From Lachnospiraceae bacterium (GTDB lineage Bacteria > Bacillota > Clostridia > Lachnospirales > Lachnospiraceae), in NCBI GenBank assembly GCA_014804795.1, contig JAAUZC010000005.1, positions 3,982 through 50,072 on the forward strand: a stretch of DNA of 46,091 nt. Reading direction: 5' to 3'. A model generated the notes under the pieces. It was given only the letters and a program-made list of their open reading frames with translations, had not been told where the DNA came from and ran no database searches. The position numbers and the translations under genes are program-made. Positions 34,247-42,394 of this stretch are shown here, in pieces; positions within the stretch are counted from its first letter, which is position 1; each line of letters opens with the position of its first letter.

Positions 34247-34789
34247 ATGAGCATTTATGATTTTACAGTACAGACACAGGACGGAAATGCAGTACCGCTT
34301 TCCGGGTATAAAGGGAAAGTGCTTTTGATCGTAAACACTGCTACAGGATGCGGATTCACACCCCAGTATGATGAGCTGCAGGATTTGTATGAACTCCATC
34401 AGAAGGACGGACTTGAGATTCTGGACTTCCCGTGCAATCAGTTTGCCGAACAGGCTCCCGGCAGCGATGAGGAGATACATTCTTTCTGCACCGGCCGATA
34501 CGGGATCACTTTTCCGCAGTTTTCTAAAGTTGAGGTGCTGGGCGAAAATGCCAGTCCGCTGTTTAGGTATCTTTCTGACAATACTTCCTTCGGCGGTTTT
34601 GGTAAGAGTCCCATGTCCCTTATCCTGAAAGGTGTTGTGAAAAAGATGGATAAGGATTATAAAAACAATGGCAATATCAAGTGGAATTTCACAAAATTCC
34701 TGATTGACCGTGAAGGCAAGATAGTTGCCCGGTTTGAACCGACGGAAGCCGTTGACAGTGTAAAAGCAAAAGTGGAGGAGATTTTGTGA
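34247..34789 (+). CDS. Glutathione peroxidase (Cys type)
   Basis: A 180-residue peroxidase of the GPx family that reduces hydroperoxides, in bacteria usually with thioredoxin. The peroxidatic residue is Cys35 in NTATGCGFTPQ, encoded by TGC, so it is not a selenoprotein. The Gln in CNQFAEQAPG and Trp in IKWNFTKFL complete the active site. A further Cys in SFCTGRYGITF is a candidate resolving cysteine. ATG 34247 has AACAGGAGG upstream. A GAF-type sulfoxide reductase follows 29 nt later. Confidence 0.94.
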   Translation: MSIYDFTVQTQDGNAVPLSGYKGKVLLIVNTATGCGFTPQYDELQDLYELHQKDGLEILDFPCNQFAEQAPGSDEEIHSFCTGRYGITFPQFSKVEVLGENASPLFRYLSDNTSFGGFGKSPMSLILKGVVKKMDKDYKNNGNIKWNFTKFLIDREGKIVARFEPTEAVDSVKAKVEEIL

Positions 34790-34818
34790 TGTTCCATGCT
34801 GCCTGAAAGGAGATAAAA

Positions 34819-35319
34819 ATGGATTTAGATTATAAAGAATTTGAAAATAAATCACTGTTATACGCTTATCTGCACGAGCAGCTGCGTCTGATCGGAGAGG
34901 AAACATCAGACTTTGGCGCAGTGCTTGCTAATGCGGCGGCTTTGTTGAAGTTGCAGCTGAAAAGTGTCAATTGGGCAGGTTTTTATTTATTAAAAGAGGC
35001 GCGGTTGGTGTTGGGGCCTTTTCAAGGCAAGCCTGCCGTAGCTGAGATCGTTGTGGGAACCGGGGTTTGTGGTACTGCGGTACAGGAACGCAAAACCCAG
35101 CTGGTGGAAAATGTGCATGCCTGTTGTAATCATATCGCCTGTGACCTTGCCACTAATTCAGAGATTGTGACGCCTATTTTTGTTCACAACGAGGTGGTTG
35201 GTGTGATTGATATTGACAGCCCGGAACCGGCCCGCTTTGATCATGAGGATGTTGTCGGGCTGGAGAAATTTGCCGTCATTCTGGCAGGCTTTATGGAATC
35301 AGAACTAAGGAAGCGGTGA
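34819..35319 (+). CDS. GAF-domain free-methionine-(R)-sulfoxide reductase-like protein
   Basis: A 166-residue single-GAF protein of the fRMsr type, which reduces free methionine-R-sulfoxide in the cytoplasm. Core motifs are NWAGFYLL, GPFQGKPA, GTGVCGTA, HIACD and SEIVTPIF. Cys84 and Cys108 occupy two of the three conserved positions. The first (after GKPA) is Val instead of Cys, and an extra pair Cys102-Cys103 appears before HIACD. The enzyme may resolve its disulfide differently. AAAGGAG precedes the start; the decayed msrA is immediately downstream. Confidence 0.85.
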   Translation: MDLDYKEFENKSLLYAYLHEQLRLIGEETSDFGAVLANAAALLKLQLKSVNWAGFYLLKEARLVLGPFQGKPAVAEIVVGTGVCGTAVQERKTQLVENVHACCNHIACDLATNSEIVTPIFVHNEVVGVIDIDSPEPARFDHEDVVGLEKFAVILAGFMESELRKR

Positions 35320-35356
35320 TTTAATCAGCGTTTCCCCAGGATAAAGGAGCAGTGAG

Positions 35357-35578
35357 ATGAAGGAGAAAGAATTTATCTGGCAGGCGGATGTTATTGGGGT
35401 GTAGAAAAGTATGTTTCACAGATAAAAGAAGTAACGTCAACCAGGGGGGATTTGCAAATGGAAATACCATAGCACCAACGTATGAGCAGGTGAAGCATGA
35501 GAACACAGGACATGCAGAGACAGTAAGAGTGACGTATGATCCTGAAAGGTTGCCACTGAAGATTTTGCGGCAGCATTG
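35357..35578 (+). pseudogene. msrA: msrA (peptide methionine-S-sulfoxide reductase) remnant, frameshifted and truncated
   Basis: An AAGGAG site and ATG at 35357 open MKEKE, then a one-base loss near 35371 moves the frame: frame two reads IYLAGGCYWGVEKYVSQIKE and includes the MsrA active-site Cys in GGCYWG. A second one-base loss in the six-G run at 35444-35449 moves it again, giving FANGNTIAPTYEQV, the HENTGHAETV motif and DPERLPLKILRQH. The following 90 or so residues of MsrA are absent, and the DNA runs straight into the radical SAM gene. Both shifts are at homopolymer-like sites, so sequencing error is a partial alternative, but the 3' truncation is not explained that way. Confidence 0.85.
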
Positions 35579-35593
35579 CGGAAAGGGAGTATT

Positions 35594-36697
35594 ATGGAAA
35601 AAAAGGAATTTAATCTCGGTGAATATATGACCGGAGGTGTCGAGAGGATTGTGAAAGGGGCCATCAGGGCGACCCTCAGTGACCCAAGGGAAAGTGTGTT
35701 TATGGCGCGTTTTGCCATAGCAAGCCGTGAAGCATCCCGCAGGCGGGCGAAAGCGGAAGCAGGCGGTGAAAACATTCCGCCGTTTCTGATCGCCAGTATT
35801 ACCAGCAGCTGCAACCTCCACTGTGCGGGGTGTTATTCCCGTCAGAACCATGCCTGTACGGATGCCGAGCCGGTGGATCAGCTTACCGCACAGGACTGGG
35901 AGAATATTTTTTCTGAGGCAGGAGAGCTTGGGATCAGTTTTATTCTGCTTGCCGGAGGGGAACCGCTGCTGCGGCGGGACGTACTCGAAGCTGCGGGGAA
36001 CTATCCTGAGATACTGTTTCCCGTTTTTACAAACGGAACGCTGTTAAATGACGAGTACATCAGGCTGTTTGATAAAAAACGAAACCTGCTCCCCATTTTA
36101 AGCATTGAGGGGCGGCTGGAAAAGACAGATGAACGGCGAGGTGCGGGTGTTTATACGAGAGTGAAAGAGGCCATGGAACGCATCCGGAAAAATCAATTGA
36201 TTTTCGGCGCATCCGTTACGGCTACGACTGCAAATCTGCAGGAAGTTACCGGCAGGGAATTTTTGGACGAACTGCGGGAGGAAGGATGTAAGGCAGTCAT
36301 CTATGTGGAATTTGTTCCGGTCACGGAGGAGAGTAAAGACCTGGCTCCGGGAGAGGCCGAGAGGGAATACCTGAAGAAACGTTTGTCTGCGGTTCGTGAG
36401 GAATATCCCGATATGGTGTTCGTTTCTTTCCCCGGGGATGAGAAAACTTCCGGCGGATGTCTGGCGGCAGGGCGCGGGTTCTTCCATATCAATTCCCATG
36501 GTGAGGCAGAGCCGTGTCCGTTTTCGCCGTATTCGGACATCAACGTAAAAAATACATCCCTCCGTCAGGCACTGCACTCACCATTGTTTATTTCTTTGCG
36601 CAAGCAGGGTGTCCTCATGGAGGAACACAGCGGCGGATGTGTGTTGTTCGAGCGGAGAGAAAGCGTGGAGGCGCTTTTGGCGGAAAGCGCGAGATAA
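35594..36697 (+). CDS. Radical SAM protein
   Basis: A 367-residue radical SAM enzyme with the iron-sulfur motif Cys73-x3-Cys77-x2-Cys80 (CNLHCAGC), the GGEP motif after it (LLAGGEPLL) and a C-terminal cysteine part (GGCLAAGRG, EPCPFSPYSD and GGCVLFE) like the SPASM/auxiliary cluster group. The first 60 residues are a basic helical extension. The reaction is unknown; relatives act in heme or peptide modification. AAGGGAG precedes the start, and the gene begins where the msrA remnant ends. A strong terminator hairpin follows. Confidence 0.88.
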   Translation: MEKKEFNLGEYMTGGVERIVKGAIRATLSDPRESVFMARFAIASREASRRRAKAEAGGENIPPFLIASITSSCNLHCAGCYSRQNHACTDAEPVDQLTAQDWENIFSEAGELGISFILLAGGEPLLRRDVLEAAGNYPEILFPVFTNGTLLNDEYIRLFDKKRNLLPILSIEGRLEKTDERRGAGVYTRVKEAMERIRKNQLIFGASVTATTANLQEVTGREFLDELREEGCKAVIYVEFVPVTEESKDLAPGEAEREYLKKRLSAVREEYPDMVFVSFPGDEKTSGGCLAAGRGFFHINSHGEAEPCPFSPYSDINVKNTSLRQALHSPLFISLRKQGVLMEEHSGGCVLFERRESVEALLAESAR

Positions 36698-36731
36698 ATA
36701 GCTGTCCGGTGCAGAATAGTTTTTATGAAAA

Positions 36732-36777
36732 GGGAATCAAGCAGGAGAAGAACCGCGCCTGTTTGATTCCCTTATTA
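36732..36777 (+). terminator. Hairpin terminator after the radical SAM gene
   Basis: GGGAATCAAGCAGG (36732-36745) pairs with CCTGTTTGATTCCC (36758-36771), 14 bp with one G-U pair, followed by TTATTA. It closes the oxidative-stress operon before the MarR promoter. Confidence 0.7.
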
Positions 36778-36828
36778 CGTATTGCTGCGGAGCCGGAGAT
36801 CTTGAAAAAGAATCTCGGTCTGTTAAAC

Positions 36829-36887
36829 TTGACATTCGATAAGAAAACTGTTATTATTTATTCAAATTTGAAATATTCAAATTTGAA
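36829..36887 (+). promoter_or_regulatory. MarR promoter with tandem palindromic operator
   Basis: A near-consensus promoter TTGACA (36829-36834), 17-bp spacer, TATTAT (36852-36857). Immediately downstream are two copies of the perfect palindrome TTCAAATTTGAA at 36861-36872 and 36876-36887, centres 15 bp apart, over the expected transcription start. This is the expected layout for self-repression by the MarR protein encoded at 36907. Confidence 0.8.
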
Positions 36888-36906
36888 TAAAATGAGGAGG
36901 TTTATC

Positions 36907-37341
36907 ATGCACACAAGTATGGATTTCGCACTAAAAATGTCTCTGGCATATAATACAAAATGCAAACCGTTATGCCAGGAACTTAAACTGCCACAGACAG
37001 CATTTGATATTTTAATGTTTCTTGCCAATAATCCTGAATATAAAACAGCAAGTGACATCGTTGAGGTCAGAAAAATCAAGGCGAATCTGGTATCCGTTAA
37101 TGTTGATAAATTAGTGCAGGAGGGTTATCTGGAACGCGAAGCTGTTGAAGGTGACAGAAGAAAGACGAAGTTGATATGTACGGATAAGGCACAGCCGGTG
37201 ATCGAGAGAGGGAAAGCGCTGCAGGCATCATTTTTCAGGCAGCTGTTTGAAGATGCGGGCGAAGAAGCAAAAGAAGCTTTTTTTGAAATGGTACAGCTGA
37301 TCAGTAAGAAACTGGATGAAATGATAGAGGAAGGTGATTAA
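36907..37341 (+). CDS. MarR-family transcriptional regulator
   Basis: A 144-residue MarR-type winged-helix regulator. The DNA-binding part is LPQTAFDILMFLANNPEYKTASDIVEV and the wing LEREAVEGDRRKTKLICTDKA. The start is fixed by GAGGAGG; the long upstream extension of the frame crosses the promoter and terminator and is rejected. It is followed one base after its stop by a TSUP permease gene, so the two form one unit that the MarR protein probably represses through the tandem palindromes. The signal could be a sulfur or thiol compound, judged from the permease family. Confidence 0.9.
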   Translation: MHTSMDFALKMSLAYNTKCKPLCQELKLPQTAFDILMFLANNPEYKTASDIVEVRKIKANLVSVNVDKLVQEGYLEREAVEGDRRKTKLICTDKAQPVIERGKALQASFFRQLFEDAGEEAKEAFFEMVQLISKKLDEMIEEGD

Positions 37342-37342
37342 T

Positions 37343-38119
37343 ATGGAATTACTGATAATAATTGTTGTGACTTTTTTTGCAGGTATGGGAGCCGGATTAG
37401 GAACGGGATTTGCCGGAATGAGTGCGGCTGCCGTCATCAGTCCAATGCTGATCACTTTTCTGGGCATGGATCCTTATATGGCCGTAGGAATTGCCCTTTC
37501 TTCTGATGTTCTTGCCAGCGCTGTATCAGCCTACACATATGGCAAAAATAAAAATCTTGATATCAAAAACGGCCTGATCATGATGGTAAGCGTTTTGGTC
37601 TTTACTGTGGTGGGAAGCTATGTCTCCAGCCTGGTTCCCTCTGACACAATGGGTAACTTTTCTGTGTTCATGACATTTTTGCTTGGTATAAAGTTTATCG
37701 TGAAACCTGTTATGACCACAAAGGAATCCATGCAGGGCGTTTCTGCAAAGAAAAGAGCGGTTCAATCTATTATATGCGGTATGTTAATCGGCTTTATATG
37801 CGGATTCGTTGGAGCAGGCGGAGGTATGATGATGCTTTTGATACTGACATCTGTTCTTGGATATGAATTGAAGACCGCCGTAGGCACCAGTGTATTTATT
37901 ATGGCATTTACTGCGTTTACGGGAGCGTTTTCCCATTTTGCGATAGGCGGCGTTCCTGACTTGCTCGTCTGCATTTCCTGTGTAGTATTTACCCTTTTAT
38001 GGGCGAGGATTGCGGCTGTGTTTGCAAATAAGGCACAACCAAAAACACTAAACAGGGTGACGGGGATAGTTCTTGTCATACTTGGGGCGGCAGTGTTTTT
38101 GTTTTCGGCACTTGTATAA
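37343..38119 (+). CDS. TSUP (TauE/SafE) family membrane permease
   Basis: A 258-residue membrane protein with about seven to eight helices and the internal two-fold repeat of the TauE/SafE family: GAGLGTGFAGMSAAAVISP in the first half and GFVGAGGGMMMLLIL in the second. Such proteins export sulfite, sulfoacetate or related anions, or move sulfur compounds. Cotranscription with MarR suggests an inducible detoxification exporter. The start is one base after the MarR stop, with AGGAAGG upstream. A long hairpin terminator follows. Confidence 0.88.
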   Translation: MELLIIIVVTFFAGMGAGLGTGFAGMSAAAVISPMLITFLGMDPYMAVGIALSSDVLASAVSAYTYGKNKNLDIKNGLIMMVSVLVFTVVGSYVSSLVPSDTMGNFSVFMTFLLGIKFIVKPVMTTKESMQGVSAKKRAVQSIICGMLIGFICGFVGAGGGMMMLLILTSVLGYELKTAVGTSVFIMAFTAFTGAFSHFAIGGVPDLLVCISCVVFTLLWARIAAVFANKAQPKTLNRVTGIVLVILGAAVFLFSALV

Positions 38120-38162
38120 AGCGAATTTAGGCTTGCGTTTGTGAAGAACTGATAGAAATGGT

Positions 38163-38206
38163 AGATATAGAAAAGGGGCTGCATGAGCAGGCTTTTTTCT
38201 ATATCT
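38163..38206 (+). terminator. Long hairpin terminator
   Basis: AGATATAGAAAA at the left pairs with TTTTCTATATCT at the right, with an inner CTGC-ATGA-GCAG stem-loop. The A and T runs make it a bidirectional terminator. It is the last feature before the AT-rich part of the window. Confidence 0.6.
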
Positions 38207-38485
38207 GACATCTTGCTGTCACTTCTTTGAGACGTCTCATATGAATATACGGGTATCAAATCAGACTTATATTGTTTCACGCCATAGGCTTACAGCAGAA
38301 TAGCCACAGTAATAAAAATCTCCAATTCCTGCTACGTTTCTACTACTTTCGCGACATCAGCTTGCTTCTTTTGCTTATTTCATTATATTTCTAACAATTC
38401 GTACAGAAAAGATAAACTTCATAAAACGTGTCAGTGGGACGGTTTATGAAGTTCTTAATCTGTGAAGTTCATTTTGTCGTTTACG
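38207..38485. other. Intergenic region at the left side of the AT-rich segment
   Basis: This 279-bp stretch holds no gene. At 38297-38339 is a 43-bp segment that matches 45684-45726 in 33 of 43 positions in the same orientation. The stretch ends 3' of the restriction endonuclease-like gene. Confidence 0.5.
38297..38339 (+). repeat. Left copy of a degenerate 43-bp direct repeat
   Basis: It starts AGAATAGCCACAGTAATAAA and ends CTGCTACGTTT. The right copy at 45684-45726 starts AGAATAACCCCAGTAGTAAA and ends TTACTACGTTT. By hand alignment without gaps 33 of 43 bases agree. The copies bracket 7.3 kb of AT-rich DNA with the restriction-modification system. Confidence 0.45.
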
Positions 38486-39664
38486 TTATTTAAAGACAAC
38501 AAGTGCTTTTCCGGCTTTTACTGTATGTACGCCATTTATGCATTGATTCGTAAGGTTAGAAATCCCAGCAGGGGTTAAGTATGTATCGACAAAATGTTGT
38601 ATTGCGTAATCGGCAAAATATTCTGTATCAAAAACAATTCCTTTGATGCTGTTTATCATACCAATTTTTTGTAAAAATACCGGTATTTTAAAAAGAGTGT
38701 GCATCTGAAAAAAATCATCAAAGGCATCTAGCATTTTTACAATGGTACCATTGGGATTTTCGCAAAACCCAACTCCATCAACACAACCGAGTAGATATAC
38801 TTGGTGATTCACATTTATTTTGTTATTATAAGTTCTTATTCTTTTGTAAATATCGATTGTTTCATCTGACTTATTAACACCATATTGCCCAGGATCGGAT
38901 GAGTGAATCAATGACTGAATTAATACTCGAATTCGAGAGTCGTCTTCGTTGATGATCAAATCAAAACTATGACAATTTTCATTGCCGGCATTTCTTTGGA
39001 CAACCGTCATTGTAGATAAATCAACGTTTGGGTCATATCCGGCCATCGGGTCGGTATCTTTATTTTCAGGAGTTATTTTTAAACCGCAAGCGGTAACAAT
39101 TTGGGCAAAGGCCTGTTCAGCACCGTGTCCTCTATACTTGGCCTGCATTTGTTGTATTTCTTTTGTTGCAATAAGATTATCAAATATCGGTTCAATCTGT
39201 GCTGTTGTCAGTGAGGAGAAAGTATTTAAAATATCTACTAAACCGCGAGAAATAAAATAGTTGGTTATTTCTTTTGCTAATATGTTTTTAACTGACGAAG
39301 TAGTGAGTAGCCTTACAAAATATTTTGTATCATGTTTTAATAAATGCTCGCGTGCTTCCGGCACCAGACGGATGTTATTGACATCTGAATAAATACTTGC
39401 AATATAAGTCAGGTCAAGGTACAGGCGTTTATCAGAAACCCCGACTAATACACGCATATCAGAAATGATGGCAGGTTTTTCTAATATTATTTTATAAATA
39501 ATATTGTCTGGGGTGCCGTGGATGTTGTCCGAGACCATGGATTTGTATTTGTTTACCAGTTCAATCAGTTGAGTACATGCATCAGAACTGATTTCTTGTC
39601 CTTTATAAAGTGGTAAATCTTCCTGTGGAGAGACGCAGTACCAGAATTCTTCGATTTTGTTCAT
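38486..39664 (-). CDS. Putative type II restriction endonuclease
   Basis: A 392-residue protein with no family I can name with certainty. Its divergent pairing with an adenine methyltransferase strongly suggests it is the nuclease partner. The segment SFDLIINEDDSRIRVLIQS (about residues 230-248) looks like a PD-(D/E)xK core: an Asp in a strand, a turn, and a second strand ending in Gln instead of Lys. HGAEQAFAQIVTACG before it would be the first core helix. An AAGGGA site lies 8 nt before the ATG. The codon use is AT-rich like the methyltransferase gene and unlike the rest of the window. It could also be another accessory of the methylase. Confidence 0.6.
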   Translation of the reverse strand: MNKIEEFWYCVSPQEDLPLYKGQEISSDACTQLIELVNKYKSMVSDNIHGTPDNIIYKIILEKPAIISDMRVLVGVSDKRLYLDLTYIASIYSDVNNIRLVPEAREHLLKHDTKYFVRLLTTSSVKNILAKEITNYFISRGLVDILNTFSSLTTAQIEPIFDNLIATKEIQQMQAKYRGHGAEQAFAQIVTACGLKITPENKDTDPMAGYDPNVDLSTMTVVQRNAGNENCHSFDLIINEDDSRIRVLIQSLIHSSDPGQYGVNKSDETIDIYKRIRTYNNKINVNHQVYLLGCVDGVGFCENPNGTIVKMLDAFDDFFQMHTLFKIPVFLQKIGMINSIKGIVFDTEYFADYAIQHFVDTYLTPAGISNLTNQCINGVHTVKAGKALVVFK

Positions 39665-39681
39665 GATATTTTTCCCTTAAC

Positions 39682-39730
39682 TTGTTATTTTCATGGTTTT
39701 CCTGTACAATAACAACAGCAATTGTACAGG
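39682..39730 (+). promoter_or_regulatory. Methyltransferase promoter with 10-bp inverted repeat in the divergent gap
   Basis: CCTGTACAAT (39701-39710) and ATTGTACAGG (39721-39730) are perfect inverted repeats around a 10-bp spacer. The left arm contains the -10 box TACAAT of a plus-strand promoter (TTGTTA at 39682, 17-bp spacer); the right arm contains a TACAAT on the minus strand and ends in the methyltransferase ribosome binding site. A protein bound here would control both genes. Confidence 0.65.
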
Positions 39731-39742
39731 AGGCGGTAATAC

Positions 39743-42172
39743 ATGATTGATTTGTATATGATATGTACGGATTTGAAGAATGCACATTCAAATTTCAGAC
39801 AAAAATCTAATAGTATTATACTGGATATTTATAAGATTCTCAATAATTCGACAAAAAAAACTGAGAGAATTGTTGAGGGTTGGAAAAGCGATTTCAGATA
39901 TATTTATGGAGATGTGGAAGCTAACCTGTCGAGCAATAATAAATTGGATATAAATGAGATATTAGAGCGTTATTATATTGTACCGAATGTGGGAGGCACT
40001 GTTGAACAAACTCAGTTATTGTTTTTTTCAATTCAAACATATTTTAGTGTTTTGATCAAGGTAATGATGAAAGAGATACTATTTGAAGATAGTAATACTA
40101 CACGAATTGAAGATGTCATTTTGGGTAAATTTGCCATTGACTATGGCATTAACAACTATTGCTATCCGGATTGGTATTCTTGGCCAGTTTTTGAAGCAGA
40201 GAATGGATTTGAAGAGGTGTTGAAAGAAATACAGGAATCTGTATCTGCATACAGAAGCTTCATCTCATTGACTGATTTTTCAAAGTATAACAACTACGAT
40301 TATATAAAACAGATGTATGAGGCGGTTATCCCAAAGGAATTGCGCCATGCTTTAGGGGAATATTATACTCCGGATTGGTTGGCGGAAGAAACACTTAGTA
40401 CGGTTTTGTCCTTTGAAGAAACAAATATTAAGCAAAGATTTATTGATCCGACATGCGGGTCGGGAACATTTATATTTAAAACGATTTATGAAAAGAGAAA
40501 AGCCGGAAGCGGTTTAAAAGAAATATTGAATAGCGTTAGCGGTATAGATATTAATCCGTTGGCGGTTCTTACTGCTAAAACAAATTATCTTTTGGCAGTA
40601 ATTGATTTATTGGATAAAAATGAAAAAATTGATATTCCCGTATACAATACAGATATAGTGAAATTTGAGGAAATCTCTGCTTCGGAGCCACTGTTAGATT
40701 TTATCACCGCTGAGGAACCGGAGAAAGAAATACGTAAATATGCTGCAAAAGATAGAGCAGGTGCTTTTTCGCAGGAGAAAGCAGATATAATAGTCGGTAA
40801 TCCGCCATGGGTTAATTGGGAATATATGCCGGAAGAATATAGAAGAGGTTCACAACACTTATGGATAGACTATAATTTATTTTCTGCAAAAGGAAGAGAT
40901 TTGAGTTTTTCAAAAGAAGATATATCTGTGTTGATCACTTATATTGTAATGGACAAACTTCTGAAAAAAGACGGTATATTGGCCTTTGTAATAAGGCAGG
41001 GAGTGTTTAAATCAGCTCAAAACGGTGTGGGATTCAGAAGTTTTAAACTAAAGAATGAATGTGGAATAAAAGTTCTTAGAGCAGACGATCTGTCGAAAAT
41101 AAGGGCATTTGATAATGCAACAAACAGCACAGCATTGATATATTTAAAAAAAGGTGAAGATACCTGTTATCCGGTTCCTTATGTTTTATGGGAGAAACGG
41201 AAAGATTTAAAAAAACTTTCATTTAATAGATACTCTGAACTTAGAGAAGTGAAGTCTCAAGTGACACCGGCTTATCAAAAAGCTATGCCGGCTGTAGATA
41301 ATGATCTTACATCTATTTGGCTTACAGCAGATGAAAAAGAATTGGAGTCGATGATTAGAGTATTAGGGAAAAATGACTATAAGGCAAGGACAGGCATTTT
41401 TACAGGTGGGGCAAATGCTGTCTACTGGCTTGAGATAAACAAGAAGGATAATGGTAAAATAGAAATATCCAATATAGTGAAAAAAGCAAAAAGAAAATCT
41501 GAGAAAATAACAAGGCTGATCGAGCCTGATTTTGTTTTTCCGATGTTGAAAGGAAGTAATGTGAGAAAATGGAATATTACATATGATACATACTTGCTTT
41601 GCCCACATACTGCAGAGACAAAAATGTGGCCGGTATCACAAACTGTTCTTCAAGAGGAAGTGCCGGAAACATATGAATATTTGCACTATTTTAAAAAAGA
41701 CCTGGACGGCAGGAAAGGTTTTGCGGGGTGGGAAAAAGAGATACAGAAACAAGAATTTCATGCGATTTTACGAATTGGAGAGTATACTTTTTCAAAATAT
41801 AAAGTTATATGGAAATATATAGCATCTGAATTTGTTTGTGCCGTGATCAGCAGTGTTGATGATAGTTATCTTGGCAATAAAATGATATTGCCAAACGAAA
41901 AAATAATGTATGTGAGTTTGGATGATGAAGATGAAGCGTATTATCTTTGCGGCGTTTTGAGTTCAACATTGATTGCAAGTTGCGTTAAGAGTTATATGAA
42001 TCCGACAAGCATATCCGCACATGTGCTAGATAAACTTAATATTCCTGACTTTGACAGAAATAATGAAGATCATATGTCTATAGCCAGAGAATGTAAAGAA
42101 GGTCATGGGCGGAAGGATATTGATGAGTATATTGAGCGGATTGATTTAATAGTTTCTAAAATGTATCAATAA
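39743..42172 (+). CDS. N6-adenine DNA methyltransferase (Eco57I-like) of a restriction-modification system
   Basis: An 809-residue class-gamma adenine methyltransferase. Residues about 205-225 show HALGEYYTPDWLAEETL, then the SAM-binding motif I FIDPTCGSGTFIFK, and the catalytic motif IV IIVGNPPWVNWEYMP near residue 355. The second half has the target-recognition region with GIFTGGANAVYWLEI and MLKGSNVRKWN, as in Eco57I/type IIG and type I-like M subunits. No nuclease domain is seen inside the protein, so the cleavage function probably belongs to the divergent gene. The start has CAGGAGG within the inverted repeat. A hairpin terminator follows. Confidence 0.9.
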   Translation: MIDLYMICTDLKNAHSNFRQKSNSIILDIYKILNNSTKKTERIVEGWKSDFRYIYGDVEANLSSNNKLDINEILERYYIVPNVGGTVEQTQLLFFSIQTYFSVLIKVMMKEILFEDSNTTRIEDVILGKFAIDYGINNYCYPDWYSWPVFEAENGFEEVLKEIQESVSAYRSFISLTDFSKYNNYDYIKQMYEAVIPKELRHALGEYYTPDWLAEETLSTVLSFEETNIKQRFIDPTCGSGTFIFKTIYEKRKAGSGLKEILNSVSGIDINPLAVLTAKTNYLLAVIDLLDKNEKIDIPVYNTDIVKFEEISASEPLLDFITAEEPEKEIRKYAAKDRAGAFSQEKADIIVGNPPWVNWEYMPEEYRRGSQHLWIDYNLFSAKGRDLSFSKEDISVLITYIVMDKLLKKDGILAFVIRQGVFKSAQNGVGFRSFKLKNECGIKVLRADDLSKIRAFDNATNSTALIYLKKGEDTCYPVPYVLWEKRKDLKKLSFNRYSELREVKSQVTPAYQKAMPAVDNDLTSIWLTADEKELESMIRVLGKNDYKARTGIFTGGANAVYWLEINKKDNGKIEISNIVKKAKRKSEKITRLIEPDFVFPMLKGSNVRKWNITYDTYLLCPHTAETKMWPVSQTVLQEEVPETYEYLHYFKKDLDGRKGFAGWEKEIQKQEFHAILRIGEYTFSKYKVIWKYIASEFVCAVISSVDDSYLGNKMILPNEKIMYVSLDDEDEAYYLCGVLSSTLIASCVKSYMNPTSISAHVLDKLNIPDFDRNNEDHMSIARECKEGHGRKDIDEYIERIDLIVSKMYQ

Positions 42173-42338
42173 GGGCAGGCATGCTGCTGAAAAATGCCCT
42201 TAGTCAACGATTCGTGAGGCATATCGGCAAAGCAAGGAAGGAAAGTTGCGATGGGGGAAATCTCTCCGAGCATCGGTGAAAGGCGGGCGGCAGGTTGGAG
42301 TGTTTGTTAGTTTTCTGATAAAGGATTAATGATCAGGA
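42173..42338. other. Short region with a possible ORF remnant
   Basis: After the methyltransferase stop, one frame from about 42210 reads IREAYRQSKEGKLRWGKSL and runs to a TAA near 42329 (about 39 codons). It has no start codon or ribosome binding site and a GC content higher than its surroundings. It may be a fragment of a lost gene; I do not recognise it. Confidence 0.25.
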
Positions 42339-42381
42339 GCATATTGCTGTAAGCCCTGCCCTGCAGCAATATGCGGTTTTT
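42339..42381 (+). terminator. Hairpin terminator after the methyltransferase
   Basis: GCATATTGCTG (42339-42349) pairs perfectly with CAGCAATATGC (42364-42374), followed by GGTTTTT. It lies between convergent genes. Confidence 0.7.
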
Positions 42382-42394
42382 AATTCTAGCGGCT

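Noticed and set aside
34247-34789. Selenocysteine in glutathione peroxidase
   Set aside because: The active-site codon is TGC, not TGA, and no SECIS-like structure is needed.
35388-35630. 80-codon frame in front of the radical SAM gene
   Set aside because: It mixes an out-of-frame start with the third-frame part of decayed msrA and the 5' end of the radical SAM gene; it is not a gene of its own.
36514-36906. 131-codon N-terminal extension of the MarR frame
   Set aside because: It crosses the radical SAM gene end, a terminator and the promoter with operators.
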